In this document: positions 1 to 8,049 of the stretch, piece by piece
Layout: each line of letters begins with the position of its first letter
Position numbering within the stretch: position 1 is the first letter of the stretch
NCBI GenBank assembly: GCA_964622235.1
Contig: CAZUNB010000008.1
Span: 1 to 33,806, forward strand
Length of the DNA stretch: 33,806 nt
Direction of reading: 5' to 3'
Source: CAZUNB01 sp964622235
GTDB taxonomy: Bacteria > Patescibacteriota > Saccharimonadia > Saccharimonadales > JAGPDM01
Position numbers and translations under genes: made by a program
The notes under the pieces: model-generated
Databases searched by the model: none
What the model was told of the DNA's origin: nothing
The model's input: the letters and a program-made list of their open reading frames with translations, nothing else

Positions 1-1623
1 GACACTTGGGCGCTGAGTCGCTAATACTAAGTGGATCCCAGTCGCACGAGCTTTTTGCGCAAGGCGGACAACCAGTGACTCAACATCGCGCGCCGCTATC
101 ATCATCAGATCAGCTAGCTCATCAATCACGATTACAATATAAGGCATATGATCCTGATTCTTGAGTTTGTTATAGTCTTCGATATTTCGCTTACCTGCTT
201 CTGCAAGCATGCTGTATCTACGCTCCATCTCAGCCACTGACCACTTTAATGCGCTAATACACTTTTCAGGCTCAGTTATTACTGGAGTCAGCAGATGCGG
301 TAGATCATTATACGGTGTCAGTTCGACCTGTTTTGGGTCAACCAAAATCAACTTCATTTCGCTTGGTGAATTACGATACAGCAAGCTGGCAAGAAAGGTG
401 TTGATCATAACCGACTTACCTGATCCAGTAGCACCAGCAATCAAAAGATGGGGCATTTTCTCAAGCTCTGCCACCGTTGGCTGTCCAGAAATATCCTGGC
501 CAATCACGAATGTTAATGATGAATGGGCTTTTTTCCATGGAGCACTCTCTAGAATACTGCGCAAACGAACATTGGCTGATTTCTGGTTTGGGACCTCAAT
601 ACCAACCGCCCGCTTACCTGGAATCGGTGCTTCAATACGAATTGAAGTTGCCGCTAGATTAAGAGCAATATTTTGCTCAAGAGCGGTGATCTTAGTTAAA
701 CGTACGCCACTTTCAGGCATTAAAGTATACTGGGTCACCCGAGGGCCAACGTTAATGTCACCCATTTGCACCGGAACTTTAAAATCCTCGAGTGTTTGAC
801 GAATAATTTCAGCATTACCTCGCCAGTCACCGGCATCTGCTTTCTCTTGTTTATCCGACAATAACTTAACATCTGGAAAATTCCATTCTGGGTCTGCACT
901 CATAGTTAAAGCTTGATCATCGTCGGCATTTTGCCTAGCCTGTTTGTTGACCCGTTCTTTTCGTTCGGCTGGCTTCTCTATCGGTACATTAGTATTTAGT
1001 GTTGGAGCATGGCGTCCCGTGGCAGTGACTGAATCACGACTGAGCTCCGTCGCATCGCCCTGACCATCCTTTCCGGCTTTTCGCATATCGCGCCACTCTG
1101 AGATAAACTGCATAACTCGCTGTATAGTAATTTGCGAAGCAATCAAAAGTCCAATAATGAATAATCCGGTTAAGGAAATAGCTGCCGTAGCTTGATTAAA
1201 TAGTGCTAACAGCAGATTATCTAAGCTATAACCAAGCAAGCCACCGCCTAGACCACTAGTTGCAGCTTGTCTCGGTTCATCGCTCATATAAAACAGGTGC
1301 AATAGCCCGGAAAAACTTGGCAAAATTATCGCCGATCCAAGCACCACCACCCATGGTGTTCGGTGCTCTTCGTCAGTAAAGATCCTTACAGCAATCAGAA
1401 TGAATATCAACGGCAAAAGATAGGCCCCTAAACCAATGAGCGTCCGTAAACCTGCAAACATTTTACTTGGAAAAGCACCGCCAAGACCGAAGCCAGCTAC
1501 TAATAAAATAATAGCGATGATTATCAGAATGATCGCAATAATTTCTTGAGCGATGCCATCGGCAAACTCAAGTTTCTTCGGAACATTCTTCTTTTTGTTA
1601 TTTCGTTTCTTTTTTTTAGCCAT
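1..1623 (-). CDS. ftsK: FtsK/SpoIIIE DNA translocase, C-terminus outside window
   Basis: Membrane-anchored hexameric ATPase that pumps chromosomal DNA through the division septum. The frame stays open from an ATG at 1623 to the window edge, giving 541 codons. The N-terminus is Lys-rich (MAKKKKRNNKKK), followed by hydrophobic segments at about residues 24-50, 58-80, 90-112 and 140-165, then a charged linker, then the motor. Walker A (GATGSGKS) lies near residue 395-405 and Walker B (IVIVIDELADLM) near 500; LATQRPSV follows at the edge. The rest of the motor and any gamma DNA-reading domain lie outside. A TATACT hexamer ends 13 nt before the ATG, with a weak AGG. It follows rnj on the same strand after a 204-nt gap. 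Identity is secure from the motifs. Confidence 0.96.
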   Translation of the reverse strand, partial: MAKKKKRNNKKKNVPKKLEFADGIAQEIIAIILIIIAIILLVAGFGLGGAFPSKMFAGLRTLIGLGAYLLPLIFILIAVRIFTDEEHRTPWVVVLGSAIILPSFSGLLHLFYMSDEPRQAATSGLGGGLLGYSLDNLLLALFNQATAAISLTGLFIIGLLIASQITIQRVMQFISEWRDMRKAGKDGQGDATELSRDSVTATGRHAPTLNTNVPIEKPAERKERVNKQARQNADDDQALTMSADPEWNFPDVKLLSDKQEKADAGDWRGNAEIIRQTLEDFKVPVQMGDINVGPRVTQYTLMPESGVRLTKITALEQNIALNLAATSIRIEAPIPGKRAVGIEVPNQKSANVRLRSILESAPWKKAHSSLTFVIGQDISGQPTVAELEKMPHLLIAGATGSGKSVMINTFLASLLYRNSPSEMKLILVDPKQVELTPYNDLPHLLTPVITEPEKCISALKWSVAEMERRYSMLAEAGKRNIEDYNKLKNQDHMPYIVIVIDELADLMMIAARDVESLVVRLAQKARATGIHLVLATQRPSV

Positions 1624-1724
1624 AACCTATGCTCTAGTATACTCGGGTCATACGAATTATGCATCCTCGGATGTAGCCCTCACTCTAAACACATTAGACT
1701 AGATATTAGTTTATGTACTATTCT

Positions 1725-1750
1725 ATTCAACTCTGGCGACAAAGTTGAAT
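1725..1750. repeat. Perfect 8-bp inverted repeat between rnj and ftsK
   Basis: ATTCAACT (1725-1732) and AGTTGAAT (1743-1750) flank a 10-nt loop. It lies downstream of rnj and upstream of ftsK on the minus strand. No U-run follows in either direction, so it may be an RNA hairpin, a weak terminator or a protein site. Confidence 0.4.
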
Positions 1751-1776
1751 GAGTTAGAATTATTTCTTTAAATGAA

Positions 1777-1814
1777 ATACCTATCATCTCAGCGTGAACC
1801 AAATTGATAGGTAT
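1777..1814 (-). terminator. Possible stem-loop after rnj
   Basis: ATACCTATCA (1777-1786) and TGATAGGTAT (1805-1814) form a perfect 10-bp stem with an 18-nt loop, starting 14 nt after the rnj stop. On the minus strand it is followed by an AT-rich stretch but not a clean U-tract. It is either a 3'-end hairpin or a weak terminator; a second inverted repeat lies 27 nt further on. Confidence 0.4.
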
Positions 1815-1827
1815 ACACTTGACTATA

Positions 1828-3840
1828 TTAGTCGTGGGAAGTATCAAGCTGTGGCTTGTTGTCTTGAGTGTTCTTGTTCAAATCACTCAGACTATTCAAA
1901 ACATTAACAACCGGAATCACGACTGGTGAACGATTAGTGTGCTCATACAAGAAATGCGTGATGTGGTCTTTTAGCTCAGTCTTAAAACGATCAAGCTCAA
2001 CTCGTTGGAATCGCTGAGCGGCGGCTCGTTTTAGCTCAGCACGAATACCGTTCATCAACTCTTCATTTTCACGCATGTAGATAAATCCACGGGTAATGAT
2101 ATCTGGGCTGGTTAGTAGTCGGCCGTTTCCACGCTGAACCGTTAGGATAACCGTAACGATACCATCCTCGGCCATAACTAGTCGGTCTTTAACGACGACA
2201 TTTGGTACGATCGAGCCAGTTTGATCAACCAGGACTGAACCATTTTCAACGTGACCGTTGAGATACATCCGCTCACTGCTAACTTCAATAACCTCACCAT
2301 TCTCGGCATTTAGTGTGTTTCTACGATCAATGCCATTTTGAGCAGCGATATCAATATGACGTCGCTTTGAACGATATGGACCATAGATAGGTACAAAGAA
2401 CTTTGGTTTAAGCATAGCAATCAGATCGCCGAACTCATCCATACTTGCGTGCCCAGAAACATGTAGTGGGCCACTACCATCAATCTCATGAGTCTCATGT
2501 CGGAAAACGTGAACATCTTGTCGCATTAGATTATCAACCATGTCTCCTACCGAAGCATCATTACCAGATTCTGGGATTGGTGTTGAGCTAAGAATCACGC
2601 TGTCTTGAGCCTTAAGTTTTACAAATTTGTGCTCACCCTTGCTCATCCGATCAAGTGCTGAGTTCATCTCACCCTGTGAACCTGTACAAACAACGACGAC
2701 TTTATCATCAGCCATTTTATTAACCTGTGCCATTGGAATCAAAGTACCTTTTGGGATCCTAATGAAACCAAGTCGTACAGCAGTTTCTAGCGTCGATATC
2801 ATCGATCTTCCATCGAAAGCAACTTTACGACCATTGTCTGCTGCTGAAGTAACAAGCATCTGAATTCGGTTCATATTAGTCGAGAAAGTCGCCACAAACA
2901 CGCGTCCTGGTGCGGCCTTCATGCGTTCCATGAAGCTTTCCTGAAGTGCATGCTCAGTCATAGTTCGACCAGGTCGTTCGGTGGTAGTACTTTCGCTCAA
3001 AAGAACATGCACACCCTCCTCACCGAGCTGCATCAATCGTTCGATGTCAGTCGGTTTATGGTCAAGTGGCTCTGGGTCAATCTTAAAGTCACCAGTGTTT
3101 ATCACTCGTCCAACTGGTGTGTCGATGACAATCATAGTTGAATCAGGAATCGAGTGAGTCACACGAACTAGCTCAATCGTGAATGGACCGAGTTTGAGCC
3201 GCTCATGATTATCTTGGTTCATAACCACACTCCGGATTTCAAAATCTTCTGGTGTCTTCTCGTTGTTACCAAAAATCTGTTCGACCATACCCATGGTAAA
3301 TTGACTACCATAAATCGGTGCTGGATATTTCGGTACAATATATGGCAAGGCGCCGATGTGATCAAGGTGTCCGTGGGTGATCACATAACCACGAATGTTT
3401 CGCTTTACACGGTCAAGGTAGCTGACATCAGGAATCATGTAATTAACACCCGGTAAATCAACACCGAGGTCGATGCCAGCATCAGTGATAATCGCATCAT
3501 TTCCATACTCAATTAGAATCATATTCTTTGATCCACCACCGTCCATGCCACCGAGTGGTATAATACGAAGTTTCGTCGAGTGATCATGCAGGTCCGGTTT
3601 CGGATTAACGATCTTCGTTGTGGATGCATCTTCAAACTTTTCAGTTATAAGACTAGCAGTCTCCATGGTACGGCGCTGAGCACGAATGGCCTGACCACGG
3701 TTAGACTTCATTCCAGCAGGAACAGGCGGCCTTCCACCTTGCGAATTATTACGATTGTTATTTCTATTGTTTGACGATTTGCCGCCACTACGTTCATCTG
3801 AACGATTTTGGTTGTTAGTATTTCGGTTGTTATTACTCAT
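1828..3840 (-). CDS. rnj: Ribonuclease J
   Basis: Metallo-beta-lactamase/beta-CASP ribonuclease with endonuclease and 5'-3' exonuclease activity in mRNA decay and rRNA maturation. The zinc-binding signature HGHLDH is at residues 156-161. Other family marks are NTGDFKID, LLSESTTTERPGRT (the family has SDSTN/SESTN here), VSGHAS and the C-terminal RNase J domain. The 670 aa exceed the usual ~555 because of an Asn/Arg/Gly-rich, probably disordered N-terminal tail of about 60-85 residues. The ATG at 3840 has AGGA 5 nt upstream. It lies between pnp and ftsK; an RNase J next to PNPase groups two decay enzymes. Identity is near certain. Confidence 0.97.
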   Translation of the reverse strand: MSNNNRNTNNQNRSDERSGGKSSNNRNNNRNNSQGGRPPVPAGMKSNRGQAIRAQRRTMETASLITEKFEDASTTKIVNPKPDLHDHSTKLRIIPLGGMDGGGSKNMILIEYGNDAIITDAGIDLGVDLPGVNYMIPDVSYLDRVKRNIRGYVITHGHLDHIGALPYIVPKYPAPIYGSQFTMGMVEQIFGNNEKTPEDFEIRSVVMNQDNHERLKLGPFTIELVRVTHSIPDSTMIVIDTPVGRVINTGDFKIDPEPLDHKPTDIERLMQLGEEGVHVLLSESTTTERPGRTMTEHALQESFMERMKAAPGRVFVATFSTNMNRIQMLVTSAADNGRKVAFDGRSMISTLETAVRLGFIRIPKGTLIPMAQVNKMADDKVVVVCTGSQGEMNSALDRMSKGEHKFVKLKAQDSVILSSTPIPESGNDASVGDMVDNLMRQDVHVFRHETHEIDGSGPLHVSGHASMDEFGDLIAMLKPKFFVPIYGPYRSKRRHIDIAAQNGIDRRNTLNAENGEVIEVSSERMYLNGHVENGSVLVDQTGSIVPNVVVKDRLVMAEDGIVTVILTVQRGNGRLLTSPDIITRGFIYMRENEELMNGIRAELKRAAAQRFQRVELDRFKTELKDHITHFLYEHTNRSPVVIPVVNVLNSLSDLNKNTQDNKPQLDTSHD

Positions 3841-3953
3841 TGTTCCTCATTGTTTTAGTTAATAATATATAAAGTATCAAATTATTTTATGTTATACGGT
3901 CGCTCTTCAAAATATTGTAATTAGTATGCAAAGAGATATCAGTAATTTAATCT

Positions 3954-3982
3954 AATATAGCAAAAAGGTTATTGTTCGTCCA
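3954..3982 (-). promoter_or_regulatory. Candidate rnj promoter
   Basis: On the minus strand, TGGACG (3977-3982), a 17-nt spacer and TATATT (3954-3959) with an extended TGC just before the -10. It would start an rnj transcript near 3947 with a leader of about 105 nt. Read by eye against the sigma70 consensus. Confidence 0.45.
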
Positions 3983-4009
3983 GTTTTTTTTACTCTAACA
4001 GGGGTAAAA

Positions 4010-6121
4010 CTATACTTGTTTCATGCTGAGCTTGATACGACCATTGCCGTCAACCTCAATAACTTTGACAGGCCCTGTATCGCCAACTTTGACGATATCA
4101 CCTGGATGTTCAACTCGTTGATCTGCCATTTCTGATATGTGGACCATGCCATCAATTCCTGGCAAAATTTCAACAAAAACTCCGAAGTCTTTGATGGCAA
4201 CAACTGTGCCGTCATATACTTGGCCAACTTCTGGCTCAATTGTTAATTCTTTAATCCATTTTATAGCATCATCGCGTGAAGATTGGTCGGCAGCAGCAAT
4301 CAGAATTGTGCCGTCGTCCTGGATATCTATTTCGGCACCAGTTTCTTGCGTGATCTTCTTGATCATCTCCCCACCCTTACCGATAATTGCGCCAATTTTC
4401 TCAGGGTTAATTGAGATTGTTTCGATACGTGGTGCGTATTGTGACAGTTCTTTTCGTGGCGCATCAAGTGTTGCTAGCATGTTATCAAGGATTTCTAGAC
4501 GGGCAACTTTCGCTTGCTCGAGTGCCTGCTCCAGCAGTTCTCGACTGACACCTTTAACCTTGATGTCCATCTGGAGTGCTGTGATTCCGTCGGCAGTTCC
4601 AGCCACCTTAAAGTCCATATCACCGGCAAAATCTTCTTCGTCCATGATGTCACTTAAGATAACTTTTTTGTCGTCACTACTCATAAGGCCCATGGCGATA
4701 CCGCTAACTGGCTTGGTAATTGGTACGCCAGCATCCATAAGGCTGAGTGTCCCTGAGCAGACCGCAGCCATACTAGTTGAACCAGCCGAGCTCATAATTT
4801 CACTAACGCTTCGAATAGCATACGGGAAATCATCTTCACTTGGCAGCACTGCTTCAAGCGCTCGCTCTGCAAGTGCGCCATGACCAATTTCTCGGCGGCC
4901 GGCACTTCGTGGTCGTGAAATCTCGCCAACACTCCAGGCTGGGAAATTATAATGATGCATGAATCGCTTAGTAGTATTACTCTCCATGTTATCAATTAGC
5001 TGGGAATAACTGAGTGAGGCTAAGGTAGTTATGTTAAGAGACTGCGTTAGCCCACGAGTAAAGATACTTGAGCCATGGGTTCGTGGCAAAACGCCAACTT
5101 CAGAACTTAGTGGTCGTAGAGTGTCAGATTTTCGATTATCAGGTCGTAAGCCATCCTCAAGGATTCCTCGGCGAATTTCACGCTTCATAGCGTGAGCGTA
5201 AATTTCTTTGACTTGGCTGATGCGCTCGTGAGCATCTTCAGCTTCTGGATCCTCAACAAAGTGTTCAACAGTCTGTTCGCGTAGTTCGCGAACCGCTTGT
5301 TCGCGGAGGTCAGTCTGTGGGTTGCGAAGTTTATCACCCATTTTATCACTGAGAAATGCTTCAATTTCAGCTGTTAGCGCAGCATCATCTTCGACAACTT
5401 CAAACTCTTGTTTAATAACAGCAAGCTTCTCAACTAGCTGATTTTGTAATTCAATTGCTGGTTGGATCGCTTGATGTGCCATTTGAAGTGCATCAACCAT
5501 GTCTGATTCACTGACTTCTTTAGCGCCAGCTTCAACCATCATGATGGCATCAGCAGTTCCGGCAACGGTCAAATCAAGTTCACTGTCTTCAAGCTGGGTT
5601 GTGTCTGGGTAGGCGATTAATTTACCGTCAACTTTTCCAACACGAACACCAGCAACTGGGCCATCAAATGGCGCACCGGTCATCATAATCGCCGTTGAAA
5701 CAGCTATCATAGCGATTGTGTCAGGTTTAAGTTCTGGATCGACACTCAGAACCTGAGCTAATGCTTGAACCTCATTCTGGTAACCTTTCGGAAAAAGTGG
5801 CCGAATTGGACGGTCAATAAGACGAGCAGTTAGAACAGCTTGTTCACTTGGGCGACCTTCGCGCTTGATAAATCGGCTACCGCTGATTTTACCAGTGGCA
5901 TAAAACTTCTCTTCATAGTCAATCATGAGCGGGAAGTAAGTTGCATGTGGATTTGCATGATTGGCAGCTAAAGCTACACCCTGCACAACTGTATCACCGT
6001 AAGTAACAGTTACGGCTGAACTCTGAAAAGCCAGTCGGTTTATTTCAAATTTTAGCGTACGCCCGCAAAATTCTGTCTCTAGGTTGATAATTTCTTTCCC
6101 AAATGGGTTGATTGTAGCCAT
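4010..6121 (-). CDS. pnp: Polyribonucleotide nucleotidyltransferase (PNPase)
   Basis: Phosphorolytic 3'-5' exoribonuclease working as a trimer. The 703 aa match the usual family length. Two RNase PH folds are visible. The second carries the catalytic region SDIMDEEDFAGDMDFKVAGT, whose Asp residues and Lys match the active site. A KH domain (IIGKGGEMIKKI) and an S1 domain (GTVVAIKDFGVFVEILPG) close the protein. The ATG at 6121 is preceded by GAGGAG at a 7-nt spacing, one of the better ribosome sites here. It follows rpsO on the same strand after 196 nt of structured intergenic sequence, the same order as in E. coli, where pnp is autoregulated through its leader. Identity is certain. Confidence 0.98.
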   Translation of the reverse strand: MATINPFGKEIINLETEFCGRTLKFEINRLAFQSSAVTVTYGDTVVQGVALAANHANPHATYFPLMIDYEEKFYATGKISGSRFIKREGRPSEQAVLTARLIDRPIRPLFPKGYQNEVQALAQVLSVDPELKPDTIAMIAVSTAIMMTGAPFDGPVAGVRVGKVDGKLIAYPDTTQLEDSELDLTVAGTADAIMMVEAGAKEVSESDMVDALQMAHQAIQPAIELQNQLVEKLAVIKQEFEVVEDDAALTAEIEAFLSDKMGDKLRNPQTDLREQAVRELREQTVEHFVEDPEAEDAHERISQVKEIYAHAMKREIRRGILEDGLRPDNRKSDTLRPLSSEVGVLPRTHGSSIFTRGLTQSLNITTLASLSYSQLIDNMESNTTKRFMHHYNFPAWSVGEISRPRSAGRREIGHGALAERALEAVLPSEDDFPYAIRSVSEIMSSAGSTSMAAVCSGTLSLMDAGVPITKPVSGIAMGLMSSDDKKVILSDIMDEEDFAGDMDFKVAGTADGITALQMDIKVKGVSRELLEQALEQAKVARLEILDNMLATLDAPRKELSQYAPRIETISINPEKIGAIIGKGGEMIKKITQETGAEIDIQDDGTILIAAADQSSRDDAIKWIKELTIEPEVGQVYDGTVVAIKDFGVFVEILPGIDGMVHISEMADQRVEHPGDIVKVGDTGPVKVIEVDGNGRIKLSMKQV

Positions 6122-6212
6122 GAGCTATCTCCTCTTTAACACGATTAGTAGTGCATTCTAAGTGACAAGATTTTCGCGACTATAAAAAAATAATCGAGAA
6201 AATTTTGGCACC

Positions 6213-6299
6213 AAAGTCAGCACTTTTTAATATACAAGCACCACCCCGTGTTTAGCAGTGCTTTTTTTGACTGTCGCCGGGTAATAAGCTTAGGCCGGC
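6213..6299 (-). promoter_or_regulatory. Structured rpsO-pnp intergenic RNA leader
   Basis: Several short inverted repeats overlap here: AAAGT/ACTTT (6213-6217, 6222-6226), AGCACT/AGTGCT (6219-6224, 6257-6262), AAGCAC/GTGCTT (6236-6241, 6258-6263) and GCCGG/CCGGC (6276-6280, 6295-6299). The second and third share an arm, so they exclude each other. In E. coli the pnp leader is an RNase III- and PNPase-controlled hairpin; a similar role here is inference. Confidence 0.45.
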
Positions 6300-6317
6300 A
6301 GCCAATAAAAGAACTTC

Positions 6318-6587
6318 TTAGTTGCTACGAATCCCTAGCTTTTTAATTAGAGCTTCGTAACTTGCATAGTTTTCTCGTTTGAGGTATTTCAGTAGTCGTT
6401 TTCTTTTACCAACTAGTTGTAAAAGCCCACGACGACTATGATCATCTTTCTTGTGAATTTTCAGATGTTCAGTCAACTCACTGATTCGTGCGCTCATAAT
6501 ACTGACTTGGACTTCTGGTGAACCAGAGTCATCTTTATCGCGAGCTGCGTCTTTGATAATAGTTTGCTTTGCAGTCTTTTCTAACAT
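6318..6587 (-). CDS. rpsO: 30S ribosomal protein S15
   Basis: Primary 16S rRNA-binding protein of the small-subunit platform. The family core is plain: GSPEVQVSIMSARISELTEH, then HKKDDHSRRGLL and a basic KRKRLLKYLKRE. The frame is open back to a TTG at 6596, but the ATG at 6587 gives 89 aa, exactly the usual S15 length, and the TTG lies inside the -10 box. There is no Shine-Dalgarno site; a strong promoter ends 8 nt before this ATG, so the mRNA is probably leaderless. It is upstream of pnp, the conserved order. Confidence 0.96.
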   Translation of the reverse strand: MLEKTAKQTIIKDAARDKDDSGSPEVQVSIMSARISELTEHLKIHKKDDHSRRGLLQLVGKRKRLLKYLKRENYASYEALIKKLGIRSN

Positions 6588-6595
6588 TGCGACCA

Positions 6596-6624
6596 ATCAT
6601 ATCAGTTTGTGAGATAGTCGTCAA
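6596..6624 (-). promoter_or_regulatory. rpsO promoter, probably giving a leaderless mRNA
   Basis: TTGACG (6619-6624), a 17-nt spacer and TATGAT (6596-6601), each one mismatch from the sigma70 consensus. The -10 ends 8 nt before the rpsO ATG, so transcription should start at or next to the start codon. Confidence 0.75.
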
Positions 6625-6664
6625 CGGTTTTATAATATGTGCGTTGATTGCTCCTATCGAAAAA

Positions 6665-7219
6665 CTACTTTGCTTTAGCGGAAAAGATAACTTTTGTTGT
6701 CACGAGGCCAGCTGAAAACATTTTCTGAACGGATTGTGTCATCAACAAAGCAACAAATAGTATCAGAATCGCAGCACCACCACCCGACAGCAGTTGCGCG
6801 AGAACAGTGATAACAACTACTGCGCTGAGAATTTTATAATTCATCAGTGTCTTAGCAATATTGTTTTTACTTTTCTGTATCATAATACCGAAAATCAGAC
6901 TTGTAATTCCAAAAAATAGAGCCAATACTATCGCTACCTGAAAACCAGCAAAAATGAGTACTCCGATTCCTGCCAGTAGATTAATTACCCCTAAGACAAT
7001 TGACAGAACTGCAACGGAAGAAATTGACTTTGTAACTTCTGGCGGAATACCTACGGCTTGTCCATCCACAGTTTGTGGTGGCTGCGGTTGCATGGCTGGC
7101 TGCTGCTGTGGTTGATAGCTAGCTTGGGTTTGTTGTTGTAGTGGAACTTGCGATGCAATTTGCTGTGGAGGTTGCGCTGGCTGTACTGGTGCTTGCTGGT
7201 TGGGATCGTTTGGATTCAT
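6665..7219 (-). CDS. Pro/Gln-rich multi-pass membrane protein, unknown function
   Basis: No family recognised. The first ~60 residues are rich in Pro and Gln (runs such as PQQQPAMQPQPPQ) and look disordered and cytoplasmic. After a short link come hydrophobic stretches at about residues 69-91, 93-114, 130-145 and 148-162, then a short Lys-containing tail. This tail-plus-helices layout resembles small DUF4190-type membrane proteins, but I cannot assign it. The ATG at 7219 has AAAGGAA three nt upstream, and a separate promoter sits at 7247-7275. It occupies the place between truB and rpsO where ribF is often found; no flavin-kinase motif is visible. Confidence 0.85.
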   Translation of the reverse strand: MNPNDPNQQAPVQPAQPPQQIASQVPLQQQTQASYQPQQQPAMQPQPPQTVDGQAVGIPPEVTKSISSVAVLSIVLGVINLLAGIGVLIFAGFQVAIVLALFFGITSLIFGIMIQKSKNNIAKTLMNYKILSAVVVITVLAQLLSGGGAAILILFVALLMTQSVQKMFSAGLVTTKVIFSAKAK

Positions 7220-7246
7220 GTATTCCTTTATTAAGCTAATAGGCCA

Positions 7247-7275
7247 AACATAACCATATACATTTACTTAGTCAA
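7247..7275 (-). promoter_or_regulatory. Promoter of the Pro/Gln-rich membrane protein gene
   Basis: TTGACT (7270-7275), a 17-nt spacer and TATGTT (7247-7252). The expected start near 7240 leaves a leader of about 20 nt that includes the AAAGGAA ribosome site, so this gene has a conventional leader. Confidence 0.55.
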
Positions 7276-7325
7276 ATATTGGTATTGTGATTAATGAACC
7301 CACAAAGGTGCTAAAATCAAATCGA

Positions 7326-8012
7326 CTAAGATACGGAGACCTGTTCAAGCGGAATAATGCTCTCAATAAAGCTCTCTTCACTCCACTGCTCTTTCGGTAA
7401 CGATTTATCAACCGAAAAATCACCAATTGATGTTCGTCGTAGTTGGCTAGTATAAGCGCCACAGCCGACATCTTGGCCAATATCGTGAATCAAACTTCTA
7501 ATATAAGTTCCGCTGCTAACTTCAACAGTGAAACTAAAAATATTTTTCTCATATTTAAATTTATTAATTGAATGGATTATCACGGGTCTTTTCTTTAGCT
7601 CAACTGGTTTTCCTTCGCGTGCCATCTTATAAGCTCGTTGACCATCAACTTTAATTGCTGAATATTGTGGAGGTGTTTGCTCAATGCTACCGACATACGA
7701 TTGGCATGTTGTTTTTAAAGCTTCCTCAGCCGGCAGTGGTTGAACATTTTCCGTGATCTCACCTTCAGCGTCATAGGTTGAGCTAATCGCGCCAAGTGTA
7801 CCGCTAACATCGTAGATTTTGTCATGCTTCATAAAGAAATCCTGTTGCTTGGTTGCTTTACCCACCAGAACAATCAATAATCCCGTAGCCAAAGGGTCGA
7901 GTGTACCAGCATGACCAACTTTGATTTTGCCACCGAGGATGTTCTTAGTTTTTTTAACGACATCAAACGACGTCCAACCCATCGGCTTATCAAGTAAAAG
8001 AATTCCGTTCAT
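7326..8012 (-). CDS. truB: tRNA pseudouridine(55) synthase TruB
   Basis: Makes pseudouridine 55 in the T-loop of tRNAs. The family opening NGILLLDKPMGWTSFDVV is followed by the catalytic motif GHAGTLDPLATGLL with nucleophile Asp39, then YDVSGTLGAISSTYDAEG and SSGTYIRSLIHDIG. At 228 aa it is much shorter than E. coli TruB (~314) and appears to lack the C-terminal PUA domain. The ATG at 8012 has no Shine-Dalgarno; a -10-like TATACT ends 8 nt upstream. It follows the degenerate DHH gene by 28 nt, the usual nrnA-truB order. Confidence 0.96.
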   Translation of the reverse strand: MNGILLLDKPMGWTSFDVVKKTKNILGGKIKVGHAGTLDPLATGLLIVLVGKATKQQDFFMKHDKIYDVSGTLGAISSTYDAEGEITENVQPLPAEEALKTTCQSYVGSIEQTPPQYSAIKVDGQRAYKMAREGKPVELKKRPVIIHSINKFKYEKNIFSFTVEVSSGTYIRSLIHDIGQDVGCGAYTSQLRRTSIGDFSVDKSLPKEQWSEESFIESIIPLEQVSVS

Positions 8013-8020
8013 ATTAAACC

Positions 8021-8049
8021 AGTATAACGAACCAAGTTAACTATGTCTG
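8021..8049 (-). promoter_or_regulatory. Candidate truB promoter, leaderless type
   Basis: CAGACA (8044-8049), a 17-nt spacer and TATACT (8021-8026). The -35 overlaps the end of the upstream coding region and the -10 ends 8 nt before the truB ATG. Confidence 0.5.

Noticed and set aside
4137..4883. Long plus-strand open frame opposite pnp
   Set aside because: It lies wholly inside the well-supported pnp gene; the translation is Ser/Ile-rich without motifs, a typical antisense shadow.
6236..6268. Plus-strand Rho-independent terminator (AAGCAC/GTGCTT followed by seven T)
   Set aside because: No plus-strand gene ends nearby, so it is kept only as part of the rpsO-pnp leader structure; a role against antisense transcription cannot be shown.
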